Shown here piece after piece: positions 23,682 to 35,500 of a stretch of DNA of 64,000 nt. Source of the DNA: Aldrovandia affinis. Its lineage: Eukaryota; Chordata; Actinopteri; Notacanthiformes; Halosauridae. Each line of letters starts with the position of its first letter. Position 1 is the first letter of the stretch. Made by a program: the position numbers and the translations under genes. The notes beneath the pieces were generated by a model. That model did no database searches, had not been told where the DNA came from, and saw only the letters and a list, made by a program, of their open reading frames with translations. Location: NCBI GenBank assembly GCA_029706075.1, contig JAINUG010000178.1:226929-290928 (forward strand), given 5' to 3'.

Positions 23682-25217
23682 CCTCCCTCTCCAGTATCCA
23701 GCGGGCTGCCCTGGCCATCCTGGAGAACTACTACCGGGACTTCCCCGTGCACAACCCCGCCCTGCTGACTGCCTCCAAGTCCCGTGCCGCCAAGCACCTG
23801 GCGGGGCTCAAGGTCTACAACGTGGACGGTGAGTTCTGCGCCCGCCAGTTGGGGGTAGGGGTCTGGTGCCAGGGTATCCGCCCTCATGCCCAAATGATAC
23901 CATCTTATACCTGGGCGCACTACCCACCTGTGGAGGAGGGTTGCCCTGGTGATAGTCAGGATATCTGCCCTCTTACACCCGACACTGACCACCTGGCACT
24001 GTGACGTCACAATGCTGTGTGTTTCTCTCCTGTGTTTTATGTCCCGTTCTTTCTTCTTCCTTTCTTTCTTTCTTTCTGAGGTGCTGACGTTATTTTGTGG
24101 CACTCTCTCTCTCTCTCTCTCTCTCACGTTTCATTCCCTCTGTCTGATACTTTCCCCTCTCTTGCGTCTCCCTGCTCTCCAAAGCCTTTAAAGCGAAACT
24201 GAAAGTGTACCTGCTGGACGGTGAGTAGAAAGAATACATCCTGTTAATGATCTCCTCACTCCCACCGCCCCACTTCCTCACATTGGTTTCTTACGGCGTC
24301 TGCTGCCCCACACACACACACACACACACGCGTGCGCACATGTTGCCCCTCCTCCAATTCTCCTTGAGCCTGTTATTACACCATATTAATTACACCATAT
24401 TTACTGATTAGAAGGATTCATTTAATGTTTTTTGGCGTGTTGTTGGTCCAGAAAGCTTCCCAGCATGCACCTGTGCAGGTTTCGTTTGGAGGCATTTTGG
24501 CCGTTCTCCTTGGCCCCTGGGCATTGGCACGGTCACAGCATGTGGTTTCACAGTCAGCTCTTTCCATTATGGAGTTTAAACACAGTATCCCAAACTATTA
24601 TCACATGAACGACAAGCAACATACATACAGTTATGTGCTTAATTTCTGGTACTTACTTACTTACATATATATACAGTACCAGTCAAAAGTTTGGACACAC
24701 CTTACATCTGGATTACGGCTAACCGGGCACTCCTTCATTCTTCAGCAAGATAATGACCCGAAACACGCCTTGAAGTTGTGCCAGAACTATCTGGTGAAGG
24801 AGGAGCGTGAAGGACAACTAATTACCTGGCCTGCCCAGTGTCCAGACCTCAATCCCATAGAACTTGTATGGGACAAACTGGAAAGGAAGAGTCAAAGCAA
24901 AGCAACCCACAAGTGTCTCTGGGAATTGCTGCAGGAGAGCTGGGAAGACATGTCGGGTGATTTTCTCCTGAAACTTATTAACCGAATGGCCCATGTTTAT
25001 GAGGCTGTTATCATGGCAAAGGGTGGCTATATTGAGGAATCCAAGATTCAGTTTTCAATTCAAATTTCTTGAGCATTGCTTTGATGTTCCTTTTGTTTAT
25101 TGTTACATGCGTTTTTTGTAATTTTCAAGTATTTACAGAAACGTATATGGTGTAAAACATTGTCAATTATGAGATAAACCTAGTTTCCAGCAGGTGTGTC
25201 CAAACTTTTGACTGGTA

Positions 25218-25263
<46 letters not shown>

Positions 25264-28200
25264 ATCGAACAAAAAGTTCGGAAATTTGTGTTTGGTAGAT
25301 TATTTCTCTGTTGTAACAATGCTTCTTGGCAATAAATTGTATACCGTTGGAAAGCCTGTTTATTTCCCTTTTAAATGGTGCCCCATTTGTAAGGAACATG
25401 CATTTGTGGGATGAGCAGCACAGCTGAGTATGTGGGTTGCGCCCATGAAAAATTTGCCAAATCTTCTCTGCCAATGCCAAACAGCTTATTCTGCTGTTGC
25501 TATTGACTCACGTTTGTCTGATCTCCATAAGGCCCGTGCGATAGGGCAACTTCAAGCTGGTGTTCCGCAAAAGCAAGTTGCAGCATTATTTGGAGTGAGC
25601 CCTAGTACCATCTCCAAACTGAAGGCCAAGTTCCATGAAACGGGGGATGTCAGAGACAGACCGCGAAGTGGGGGTCCCAAGAAGACGACACCCCAAGAAG
25701 GCCGGTTCCTCACCCTTTCAGCACTTAGGAACCATAGGCTGTCTTCTACAGATTTGCAGTCAAGGTTTGCAGGACGATATGGCACACGGCTCGGCCCAGA
25801 CAATCCGGAACAGACTGCACGCAGCCAATCTCCGGGCTCATAGGGCCATGACTGCCCTTCACCATCAGGCCCGTTTGCGCTGGTGTCGGCAACACCTGCA
25901 CTGGAACCTGAACATGTGGAGGAACGTTATGTTCAGCGATGAGTCCAGATTCTGCCTACGGAAGTTGGATCATAGGGTCAAAGTGTGGAGAAGACGGGGA
26001 GAACGCTATGCTGCTTGCTGCACCGATAGAGTAACACCTTTTGGTGGAGGCAGTGTGATGGTGTGGGGCGGCATCTCCATCACTGTAAAAACGAGGCTTG
26101 TCATCATTGGAGGCAATCTCAATGCAGAGAGATATCGAGATGAGCTTCTGCAACCAGTGGCAATCCCATATCTCCACAGTCTGGGACCGAACTCCATCCT
26201 CCAAGATGACAACGTTCGCCCCCACAGAGCGGGGTTTATCAGAGACTACCTCCAGAATTTGGGAGTAGAGAGAATGGAATGGCCTGCCAACAGTCCTGAC
26301 CTCAACCCAATTGAACACTTGTGGGATCAGCTTGGGCGTGCTGTTCGTAATAGAGTGACCAACACAACCACGTTGGCTGACTTGCGACAAATCCTGGTTG
26401 AGGAGTGGAACGCCATCCCACAGCAGTGTGGTGACCAGCATGAGGAGGAGGTGCCAGGCTGTTGTGGCTGTGTATGGTTCTTCCACACGCTCCTTGTTAC
26501 TGATAGACTTCAATCATCCAATCCACCAAACAACACCAAACAAGAGTCAATAGCAACAGCAGAATAAGCTGTTTGGCATTGGCAGAATGCCAAATGGGCG
26601 CAACCCACATACTCAGCTGTGCTTCTCATCCCACAAATGCATGTTCCTGACAAATGGGGCACCATTTAAAAGGGAAATAAACAGCCTTTCCAACGGTATA
26701 TCATTTATTGCCAAGAAGCATTGTTACAACAGAGAAATAATCTACCAAACACAAATTTCCTAACTTTTTATTTGATGTTTATATAAACACACACACACAG
26801 TCAACTCCAAAATTATTCACATCCATGGTTAAGATGAGGAAAAAAGGCTGTATAAAATAAACAATAAACACATTTTTTGAGCATACAATATAGCTCATTG
26901 TCTGTATTGTTTATTTTATAGTTTTGCCGTTTACTGTACAGGTAACTGCCAAAATAATGGCAACACTTTGGGAGGGGGGGCACTCAAATTGTCCCAGCTG
27001 GGTGCTTGTGGGCTTGTTGGAAAGGGGAGGGCCGGGCCTATACGCGAGTACTGGCATTGGCACCCCCCAACAGACACTCGCGGTACTGCACCCGTTTAAA
27101 GGATCCCTCATTTACTCAAGCGTTGCCTTTATTTAGGCAGTTACTTGTATATATTTCTGTGTAGAATGTATATCACCAGTTCTATCTTCTTAGGATAGAT
27201 TTAGTAGACTTCTAATGGGCAGAGAATGGGGCTAGCTCAGTCGTACCTGTTTGCGTTTATATTTCTGTAATCGTGACAGTCATAGTCTTCCTGCCCCCAA
27301 CTAATATTTGGAAGTAAAAGGGCTTTGGGCTACAGGGACCCTGAATTATGGAACCACTTTTCTCACCACGTTCAGCAAAGCGGCGTAATCTCATCACAGT
27401 TCCCCTGGCTCAAAATCTCCTTCATTCTGTTTTTAATTCTTTATTCTTTTTTTGGCCACTACTTTGCCGATAAAAAAAATAAAATAATAAGTTGAAGTAT
27501 TTTATCCTATGGATCCTCCCTGTGGATGCGTCCTATGTGTTATCTTTGAATGGATGACGTACGAGAAGTAAATAAGTACGCTTGAGCAGAGAGGGAGACT
27601 GAGGAACGGGGGAATTAATAGAGGGGGAGGGGGAGGGGGAGGAGGAAGAGGAGGAGGAGGACAAGGATGAAGATGAGGAGGAAAAAGAAGAGGAAGGTGA
27701 TGAAGAGAAGGAGGAGGGGGAAGAAGAAGAAGAAGAGAAAGAGAAGGAGAAGGAGGAAGAGGAGGGTGATGAGGAAGAGTAGGAGAAGGAAGAGTAGGTC
27801 CAGCTCCAGCCATCGAACCCTGCCGGGGACTCTTAAACTTCTAACCGAGTTTTAATCAGCAGAATTCTAAAACTACCCAGAATCCCCAGGGGTAGCTGGG
27901 GCTTTCTCAGGATTCTGTGAGTGAGTGGGGTGGGGTGGGGGGGATAGATCCCTGGGACCGGTGTGTGCTGAGTGTGTGTCCTCATAGCACCCTGATTAGG
28001 GGGGGTACTCCCTCCAAGCAGAGTTTAATTAAGAGGTGAACTCTCCTCAAAGTTGAATGAAGTTGAAAACGTCTCTGCCTGGGAGGATGGGAGGATGGGG
28101 GAGGTAATCCAGTCTAAGTAAGTGAAGCTCCCCCCCAGGGGAGGTTTGTGTGTATATCTGCAGTGTATTCTCCATACCGTCCTTAATTCAGCCAGACACG

Positions 28201-31200
28201 GTGTGCGTGTGTTTGTGTGTGTCTCGGTCTGTTTGTCTATCTGTCTGTGTGTCTGTCTGTGCGTGCATCAAAAAGAAGCAAGAAAACATACTGGTTTATT
28301 CACCACAGCTTTCCAAAGAAGGGAAAATGTGTCTGTAGATTGTGTTGGTCTACATACGGGTATGCGCATACATATACATACAAGTAACTGCCAAAATAAA
28401 GGAAACACCAACCTAAATTGTCTTAACAGCGCATTGTCCCACCACAAGCTACCAGAACAGCTTCAATGTTCCTTGACATAGAACCTACAAGTGCCTGGAG
28501 CTCTTATTAGACGGATGCAACCAAGGGATGCACCAAATTCCATCATTTGGTGTTTTGTTGATGACGCCGCTCCAGAATCTCCCATAAGTGTTGAGTTGGG
28601 TTGAGATCTGGTGACTGAGACGGCCATGGCGTATTGTTTACATACTTTTCATGCTCATCAAACCATTCAGTGCCCACTTGTGCCCTGTGCATGGGGGCAT
28701 TATCATCCTGGAAGAGACTACTTCCATCAGGATAGAAATGCTTCACCACAGGATGAATACAATGGCTTTGTATTTATTGGTGTTTACCTTGCCCTCTAAG
28801 GGGTTGAGTGGACCTAAACCATGCCAGGAAAATGCACCCCACACCAGAGCAGAACCGCCAGAACCCTTATTTTATTGAAGTGTTTACTTTATTATGCGTA
28901 TGCACAGAAACGTGCTGTAACCAGCCCTGGCCTTCATCCGGCGACTGCTCCTGACTATTTCCTACATTTCCGTGGCTCAGCTGTAACTCCAATTTATTTA
29001 ATGTTTCAGGTTACAATTAGTGCAGCGACTACCCTATGAATATCAAATTTTAACCGAAATTGTAATTTGCCCTGTAGTCTAGAACCACAAAGTGGGGAAA
29101 AAATTTCAGAAAGAGAATGCAAAAATTAATACACAGCTCGTAAGAGAAAAAAAAAAAAAAAAAAAAAACGAATTTGGCGAGAGAGAGATTTGAAAGTGCT
29201 TGCGCAGGCGGTAATTCCCTGTCAGACCAATTTAATTCTAACACCTCACCTGAGAAAGGAATGAGGTATGGAACGCAATCGCACAGAACATTAGTTTTTG
29301 TTTGAGCCACAAAGAAAAGACGTGGGCAGGACGTCAAATTGTGAAATGAATTGGAGGGGAGGGGGACTTCTTCAAGTTGGTTCTGTGTGGCTCAGCAGGT
29401 AGAGCACGGCGCTGACAAGCGCTTAGGTTGTGGGTTCAATTCCCACTGGGACCACATATACTGAAAAATGTATGTATTCACTACTGTAAGTCGCTTTGGA
29501 TAAAACCGTCTGCCAAATGACATATATTATATTATATAGGTCACGCAAGCGTCAGACAGGTGTGTGCCCACCTGAGAAGTAGCAGCCAATCAGAGGCAGA
29601 GCAGCTAAGAGCGGGCAAGAGTGGGTGGTGGGAGTGGATGGCGGGGTGTGTTGACGATGTGTTCTTCACGCCGTTGGAAATGTGAACCTGTCTCAACCTC
29701 TCTCCAGCTCCGAAGCTCATTTTGGTTTTTGCCGAATCTTCCTTGGGTTGAAATGTCAGGTAAATGGGGGCCTTAGTGAATTAGCCTGAATACATAATGA
29801 ACCTCGTCTCCACAATCTCCTCCTTGTTTTCCTGCGAACCCCTCAGGCATCCATATTCATGCGTAAAATTACATATGTATTCATACCAGAGGCCCGGGGC
29901 TCGAGACAAAACTCACTTGGCGCTCTTTGTGCTTTGAGAATCACGTGTCCGCTTCTCTCGGTGAGGGCAGCTCGTGCGCCTGTCCTTCAGTGGTCCCTGA
30001 GCGATCTTTCCCCAAAGAAGAAGAGAGATCCTTCCCCCTCTTTTCTGAGAGACCCCTCCTCTCTCTGTAGGTTTTACACTATGTTTCAGAGTGGCGTCTC
30101 TTATCTATCCGTCTCCAACTGTCCCGCTCTTTCTCTCCAACTCTCTCGCGCTCTCTAATATCACTTTTACTCCCTCTCTCCCTCTCTCTTTCTCTCTCTC
30201 TCTCTCCATCTCTCTCCCGCACTCGTAATATCACTCTTGCTCCCTCTTTCTCTCTCTCTCTCGCTCTCCATTTCTCTCTCCCTCCCTCCCAGTGTGCTCC
30301 CAGTAGCAGATTAAGCTGCAGAGACAGCAGTGGCATTAAATCAATACCTTTCCGCCCACTGGCATTCCCCCCCGGCCCCCAGCCCCCAGCCCCCCGCCCC
30401 CCAAAGGCCACAGAGAGGTCTCTCCCCTCGTCGCCGTGGCAGCTGCAGCAGGGGGGTGTCGCCCAGCAGTCTCAGAGTTCATCACGGCTCAATCGCTCAC
30501 AGCGGCGTGAGCTCAGCCCAGCGCGGTCACGGCGCCACCTGTGGCTCTCTGGGGAAACGACACGGTCAGGAAAGTGCGCCATCTGGTGGAGAGCTTCACT
30601 CTCACACACCTGCATTACAGTGAGCCGACTGCTGTTAGGAGCAGGACAGGACAGAATAGGGGATCAATAGACGATATTGAATATATAATTTATTAATGGA
30701 TAAAATATGTATGTGTATGTATGCATTTATATACAGTGGGGAAAATAAGTATTTCACCCCCTGCTGATTTTGTGAGTTTGCCCCCTTACAAAGAAAGGAA
30801 CGGAACGGTCGGTCTATAAATTTCATGGTAGGTTCATCTTAACAGTGAGAGACAGAATATTACAAAAAAATCCCAGAAAATCACATTATATGAATTTTAA
30901 ACATTTATTTGTGTTTTATTGAGGAAAATAAGTATTTCACCCCTAGCAAAACAGCAAGAATTCTGGCTCCCACAGACCAGTTATGTGACCAGGAGGCACA
31001 CAGATTAGTCCTCTTACTTAATTAGTACTCCTAATTAAGTACTCTCATTACCTGTATAAAAGACAACTGTCCACAGAATCAATCAATGAATCAGATTCCA
31101 ACCTCTCCACAATGGGCAAGACCAAAGAATTGTCTAAGGACATCAGGGACAAAATTGTAGACCTGCACAAGACTGGAATGGGCTACAAGACCATTGGCAA

Positions 31201-32499
31201 GCAGCTTGGTGAGAAGGAGTCAACTGTTGGTGCGATAATTAGAAAATGGAAGAAACACCAATTGACCATCAATCTCCCTCGGTCTGGGGCTCCACGCAAG
31301 ATCTCACCTCATGGAGTGAACCTGATCATGAGAAAGGTGAGGGAACAACCCAGAACTACACGGCTGGAGCTTGTTGATGATCTCAAGGCAGCTGGGACCA
31401 CAGTCACCAAGATGACCATTGGTAACACACTACGCCGTAATGGATTGAAATCCTGTAGTGCCCGCAAGGTCCCCCTGCTCAAGAAGGCACATGTACAGGC
31501 CCGTCTGAAGTTTGCCAATGAGCACCTGGACGATTCAGAGGAGGCTTGGGAGAAAGTGCTGTGGTCAGATGAGACTAAAATCGAGCTCTTTGGCATCAAC
31601 TCGACTCGCCGTGTTTGGAGGAAGGAAAAAGCTGCCTTGGACCCCAAGAACACCATCCCCACCGTCAAGCATGGCGGTGGAAACATTATGCTTTGGGGCT
31701 GTTTCTCTGCTAAGGGCACAGGACGACTTCACCGGATCGAGGGAGGATGAATGGGGTCATGTACCGAAATCTTGGTGAGAACCTCCTTCCCTCAGCCAGG
31801 ACACTGAAAATGGATTTCTAAGGATTTGGAGAGGATCTGCAAGAGGTGGGCCAAAATCCCTCCTGGGATCTGCAAACTTGGTGACCAACTACAAGAAACG
31901 TCTGACCGCTGTGCTTGCCAACAAGGGTTTCTCCACCAAGTACTGAGTCATGTTTTGCTAGGGGGTGAAATACTTATTTTCCTCAATAAAACACAAATAA
32001 ATGTTTAAAATTCATATCATGTAATTTTCTGGGATTTTTTTAATATTCTGTCTCTCACTGTTAAGATGAACCTACCATGAAAATTATAGACCGATCCTTT
32101 CTTTGTAAGGGGGCAAACTCACAAAATCAGCAGGGGGTGAAATACTTATTTTCCAATGCTGGCACGGTAAAACCCTAATGTGCAGTGGTTGGGTATGGGC
32201 TGTGATTACCATTTCATCTGAAATATGACCTGATTTAGGTCCTGATATAGCGATTAATTCAGCCCTGTATGAGTAAGTTGTGTGTGTGTGTGTGTGTGTT
32301 CGCGTGTGCTTGTGTGTACGTGTGTGTGTTCGCGTGTGCTTGTGTGTACGTGTGTGTGTTCGCGTGTGCTTGTGTGTACGTGTGTGTGTTCGCGTGTGCT
32401 TGTGTGTACATGTGTTTGCGTGTGATTGTGAATGAATGTGCTTGATTCATGTGTATGTGTGTGTGTGTACGTGTGCTTGTGCACGTGTGTGTGTGTGTG

Positions 32500-32541
<42 letters not shown>

Positions 32542-35500
32542 TGTGCATGTGTGTGCGTGTGAATATTAGTATTTGAAATTTTCCAGTCAGTGAATCATGA
32601 CGGTGGATATTGGCTGTTCTGTCAACCTTGAAGGGTGTGATCAGGGGCCCTGGTGCTGTGGACGAGTGGAGGCTGGGGGGGAGGGATGCATTATTCAACA
32701 GCCCTGGCCTGGATATGCGCCGCCTGCTCCGCCAACATTAAAAATCATCTCCTGGAAAAATATAGGTTGCCTTGCATATTAATGCTAAATTTCAATTTTG
32801 ACATCTCAACAAATGGCAACGCCGAACGTCTTAGACAATTTTGGTGAGGATTAATTCCTGGTCTGTCATTTCCGAAGGCGTAAGTCATGGTTGCCCAAGT
32901 TCGGTCCTCGAGATCCACTGGGCATCCAGGCTTTTGTTCCAGCCCAGCACTAACACACCTGATTTGAATATTCATTGTTTTGATGAGCAGTTGATTAATG
33001 AAATCAGGTGTGCTAGTGCCGGGCTGGAACAAAAGCCTGCACAGGCAGTGGATCTCATGGGCCGACATTGGCCACCCCTGGTATAAGTAGTGGGCCAGGC
33101 GAGAGGTGTCTCGTAGACCGTCTCTATTGATACTGTGGGGGTGGGAGAGACTGGGATTTACACCTGAGCAAGGCCCTCTGAGCAACTGGCGCTCTGTTCC
33201 CGTGACAATTCCTCCCAACGTCACGGACGTCCCGCTGCCAACACGTTGCGGCAGCGTTAAGACGACGTTAAGTCAACGTTCTGTGTTCACTGGACACTCT
33301 CTCAATGCTTTTGGGTTTCCGCTAAATGGCGGTCAGCTGTGAACTGCAGAGTGAACCGTCAGTCCACTGTGCGAAGGCCGAGGCTAAAGCGGGTTAGCAC
33401 TGAGACCGGAAGTGACAAAGATTTAAAACATCGACAGCAGCAGCCCATGTCCGTCCTCTCTCCCGAGGTTTGTCCTTTTCTTCCCTGTTTGATTCACGTG
33501 CACACATCAGCATTCGGAGATCACACTGCACGCGATTCACGGGGCACGTTCGTACCACCTTTTGTAAATCGCAGCCTCGAGTACATTTCGGCGAGTAGCT
33601 GTTAAACGCTACAGCCCGATCGATCGACCGCACGATGACGTGTCGAGGCGGCCCAGACCGTGTTCATCGGTCAGCTGGCCACACCGTCGGCACCCTGTCA
33701 CGACACCTGTCACACAGTAAATCACCTCTCCCGTTATCCGCAGCTTGCCGGAGCGGTTTGTCTGCACATCGTGAAAGCCTCTGTGATGTCACAATGGCCT
33801 TTTTCAAAAATGAGTCATCTCGTCGATCTGCACCGTGACGTTCTGCACCGTCGCTGCCAGCTGTGGCTCAGTTCCCATCATGCCCCTCTCCTTTGTGTCC
33901 CCCAGGCCCGGGGAACAACGGCGCGGGGCAGTCCCGAGCCATGATCGCGGCCGCCGCCCGCCGCCGGGACACCAGCCACAACGAGCTCTACTACGAGGAG
34001 GCGGACCACGAGCGGCGCGTGCGGAAACGTCGGGCCAGGTGGGCGGGCAGGGTCACGTGACCTGCACACAGAGCAAGAGTGGCCGTTGTGTCTGATACAG
34101 CAGGCAATGGCTGCTTGTGCTTGTGTCGTTTGTCTTGACACAATTACAGAGTGTTTTTTTGGAATTTGCACGTGACTACGTCCACTTGAAAAGGTGTTTT
34201 AGTGACTGTGCAGTTTAATGTGGCTTTGGGCAGCACTTAGAGAACAAAAGAAGGGATGTTTGTATAGATTAGAGGATGAGTTTGGAATGGGTGGATAAAT
34301 GAATACATGGATGGATGGATTGGAGGAAGGATGTATGCAGGGTTTGGGGGCCAGTGCAGTTTTAATTCAGTCGATTTAGGACATTTATGTCAATTTATTT
34401 CAGTGGAATTCAGTTCAGTTCGATACAGAATGTTATGGGCATTTTCTATTTCCGGAATTGAAGCGGAATTGACCCAAAACCTGCATGTTTTAATGGATAC
34501 CATAATGGATTGATGTATAGACATATGGATGCATGGATTCTAGTATGACATGGTGATAGGTACAGTGTGTAAATATGGTGTGATAAGTAGTGTACATTTG
34601 TTGATTTGATGTACAGTGTAAATATGATCTTGATGATGATAGGCAATGTGTAAATATGATGATGTGGAGTGTAAACGGCTCTGTCTGTGCGCAGGCTGGT
34701 AGTGGCGGTGGAGGAGGCGTTCACCCACATCAAGCGCATGCAGGAGGAGGAGCAGAAGAAGGCCCCCGGTGAGGTGATGGACCCGCGAGAGGCCGCCCAG
34801 GCCATCTTCCCCTCCATGGCGCGCGCGCTGCAGAAGTACCTCCGCACCACCAGGCAGCAGCACTGCCACACCATGGAGAGCATCCAGCAGCACCTGGCCT
34901 TCTGCATCACCAACAACATGACGCCTAAGGTGCGCTCCCACCACACTGTCCGTGTGCTCTACGCTACGCGGGTTTCCAGGACCACCGCGGTCGCCACAAA
35001 CCCGTCGCGCCAGTTTTAGACCGTCGTAATCGTTATTGGGTTCTTCACTCTGAGTTATGCAAGTGTAAGGATTTCTGTCACGTCGTCACTAGATTGCCAC
35101 GGGTTCACAGCTGAAGTGTGAGTCAGATGACTGTGCGAAGGCCTCCGCCCCCTAAAGCTTGCGCTGCGTCCGTGCCTCTGACTGCGTGATGCTCTCCTTC
35201 CGTCGAGCGCAGTTCATTGGTCTGCACGCTTGTGTGCGTTCAGTATGAGAGCGTGTGATAACTGCAGTGATTTTGCTCTGAAGATTCCCATGGAAAATGT
35301 CCACTGTGAAGTGATGTCACAACCACACTGTACACGATCGAGAGATTTATTGATGGATTTATTTAATCATTTAGTGATTGATGGAATTGTAGATTGATGG
35401 ATTGACCGATTGGTGGATGGACGGATGGATTTACGATGGAGTGATTTAGTGACCGAGTGATCAGATTATTGATTGACTGACAAACTGTTTGATTGAACTG

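Larger units (their letters stand above)
20142..23694. other. VANGL1 intron (3.55 kb)
   Basis: Holds a SINE at 20299-20408, (GCGT)n at 21105-21165, a short tail of a SINE/LINE on the - strand at 21296-21335 (CCAACGCTTTCGTCCAAAGC), an AT-rich stretch around 22440-22550 and a family-C SINE fragment at 23282-23412. No other gene recognised. Confidence 0.6.

Noticed and set aside
27667-27855. Lysine/arginine-rich small protein
   Set aside because: Composition artefact of the polypurine tract.
29382-29460. Functional tRNA gene
   Set aside because: A and B box similarity is followed by SINE body and tail, and the same unit recurs at 20299 and 53783; no sound cloverleaf was evident.
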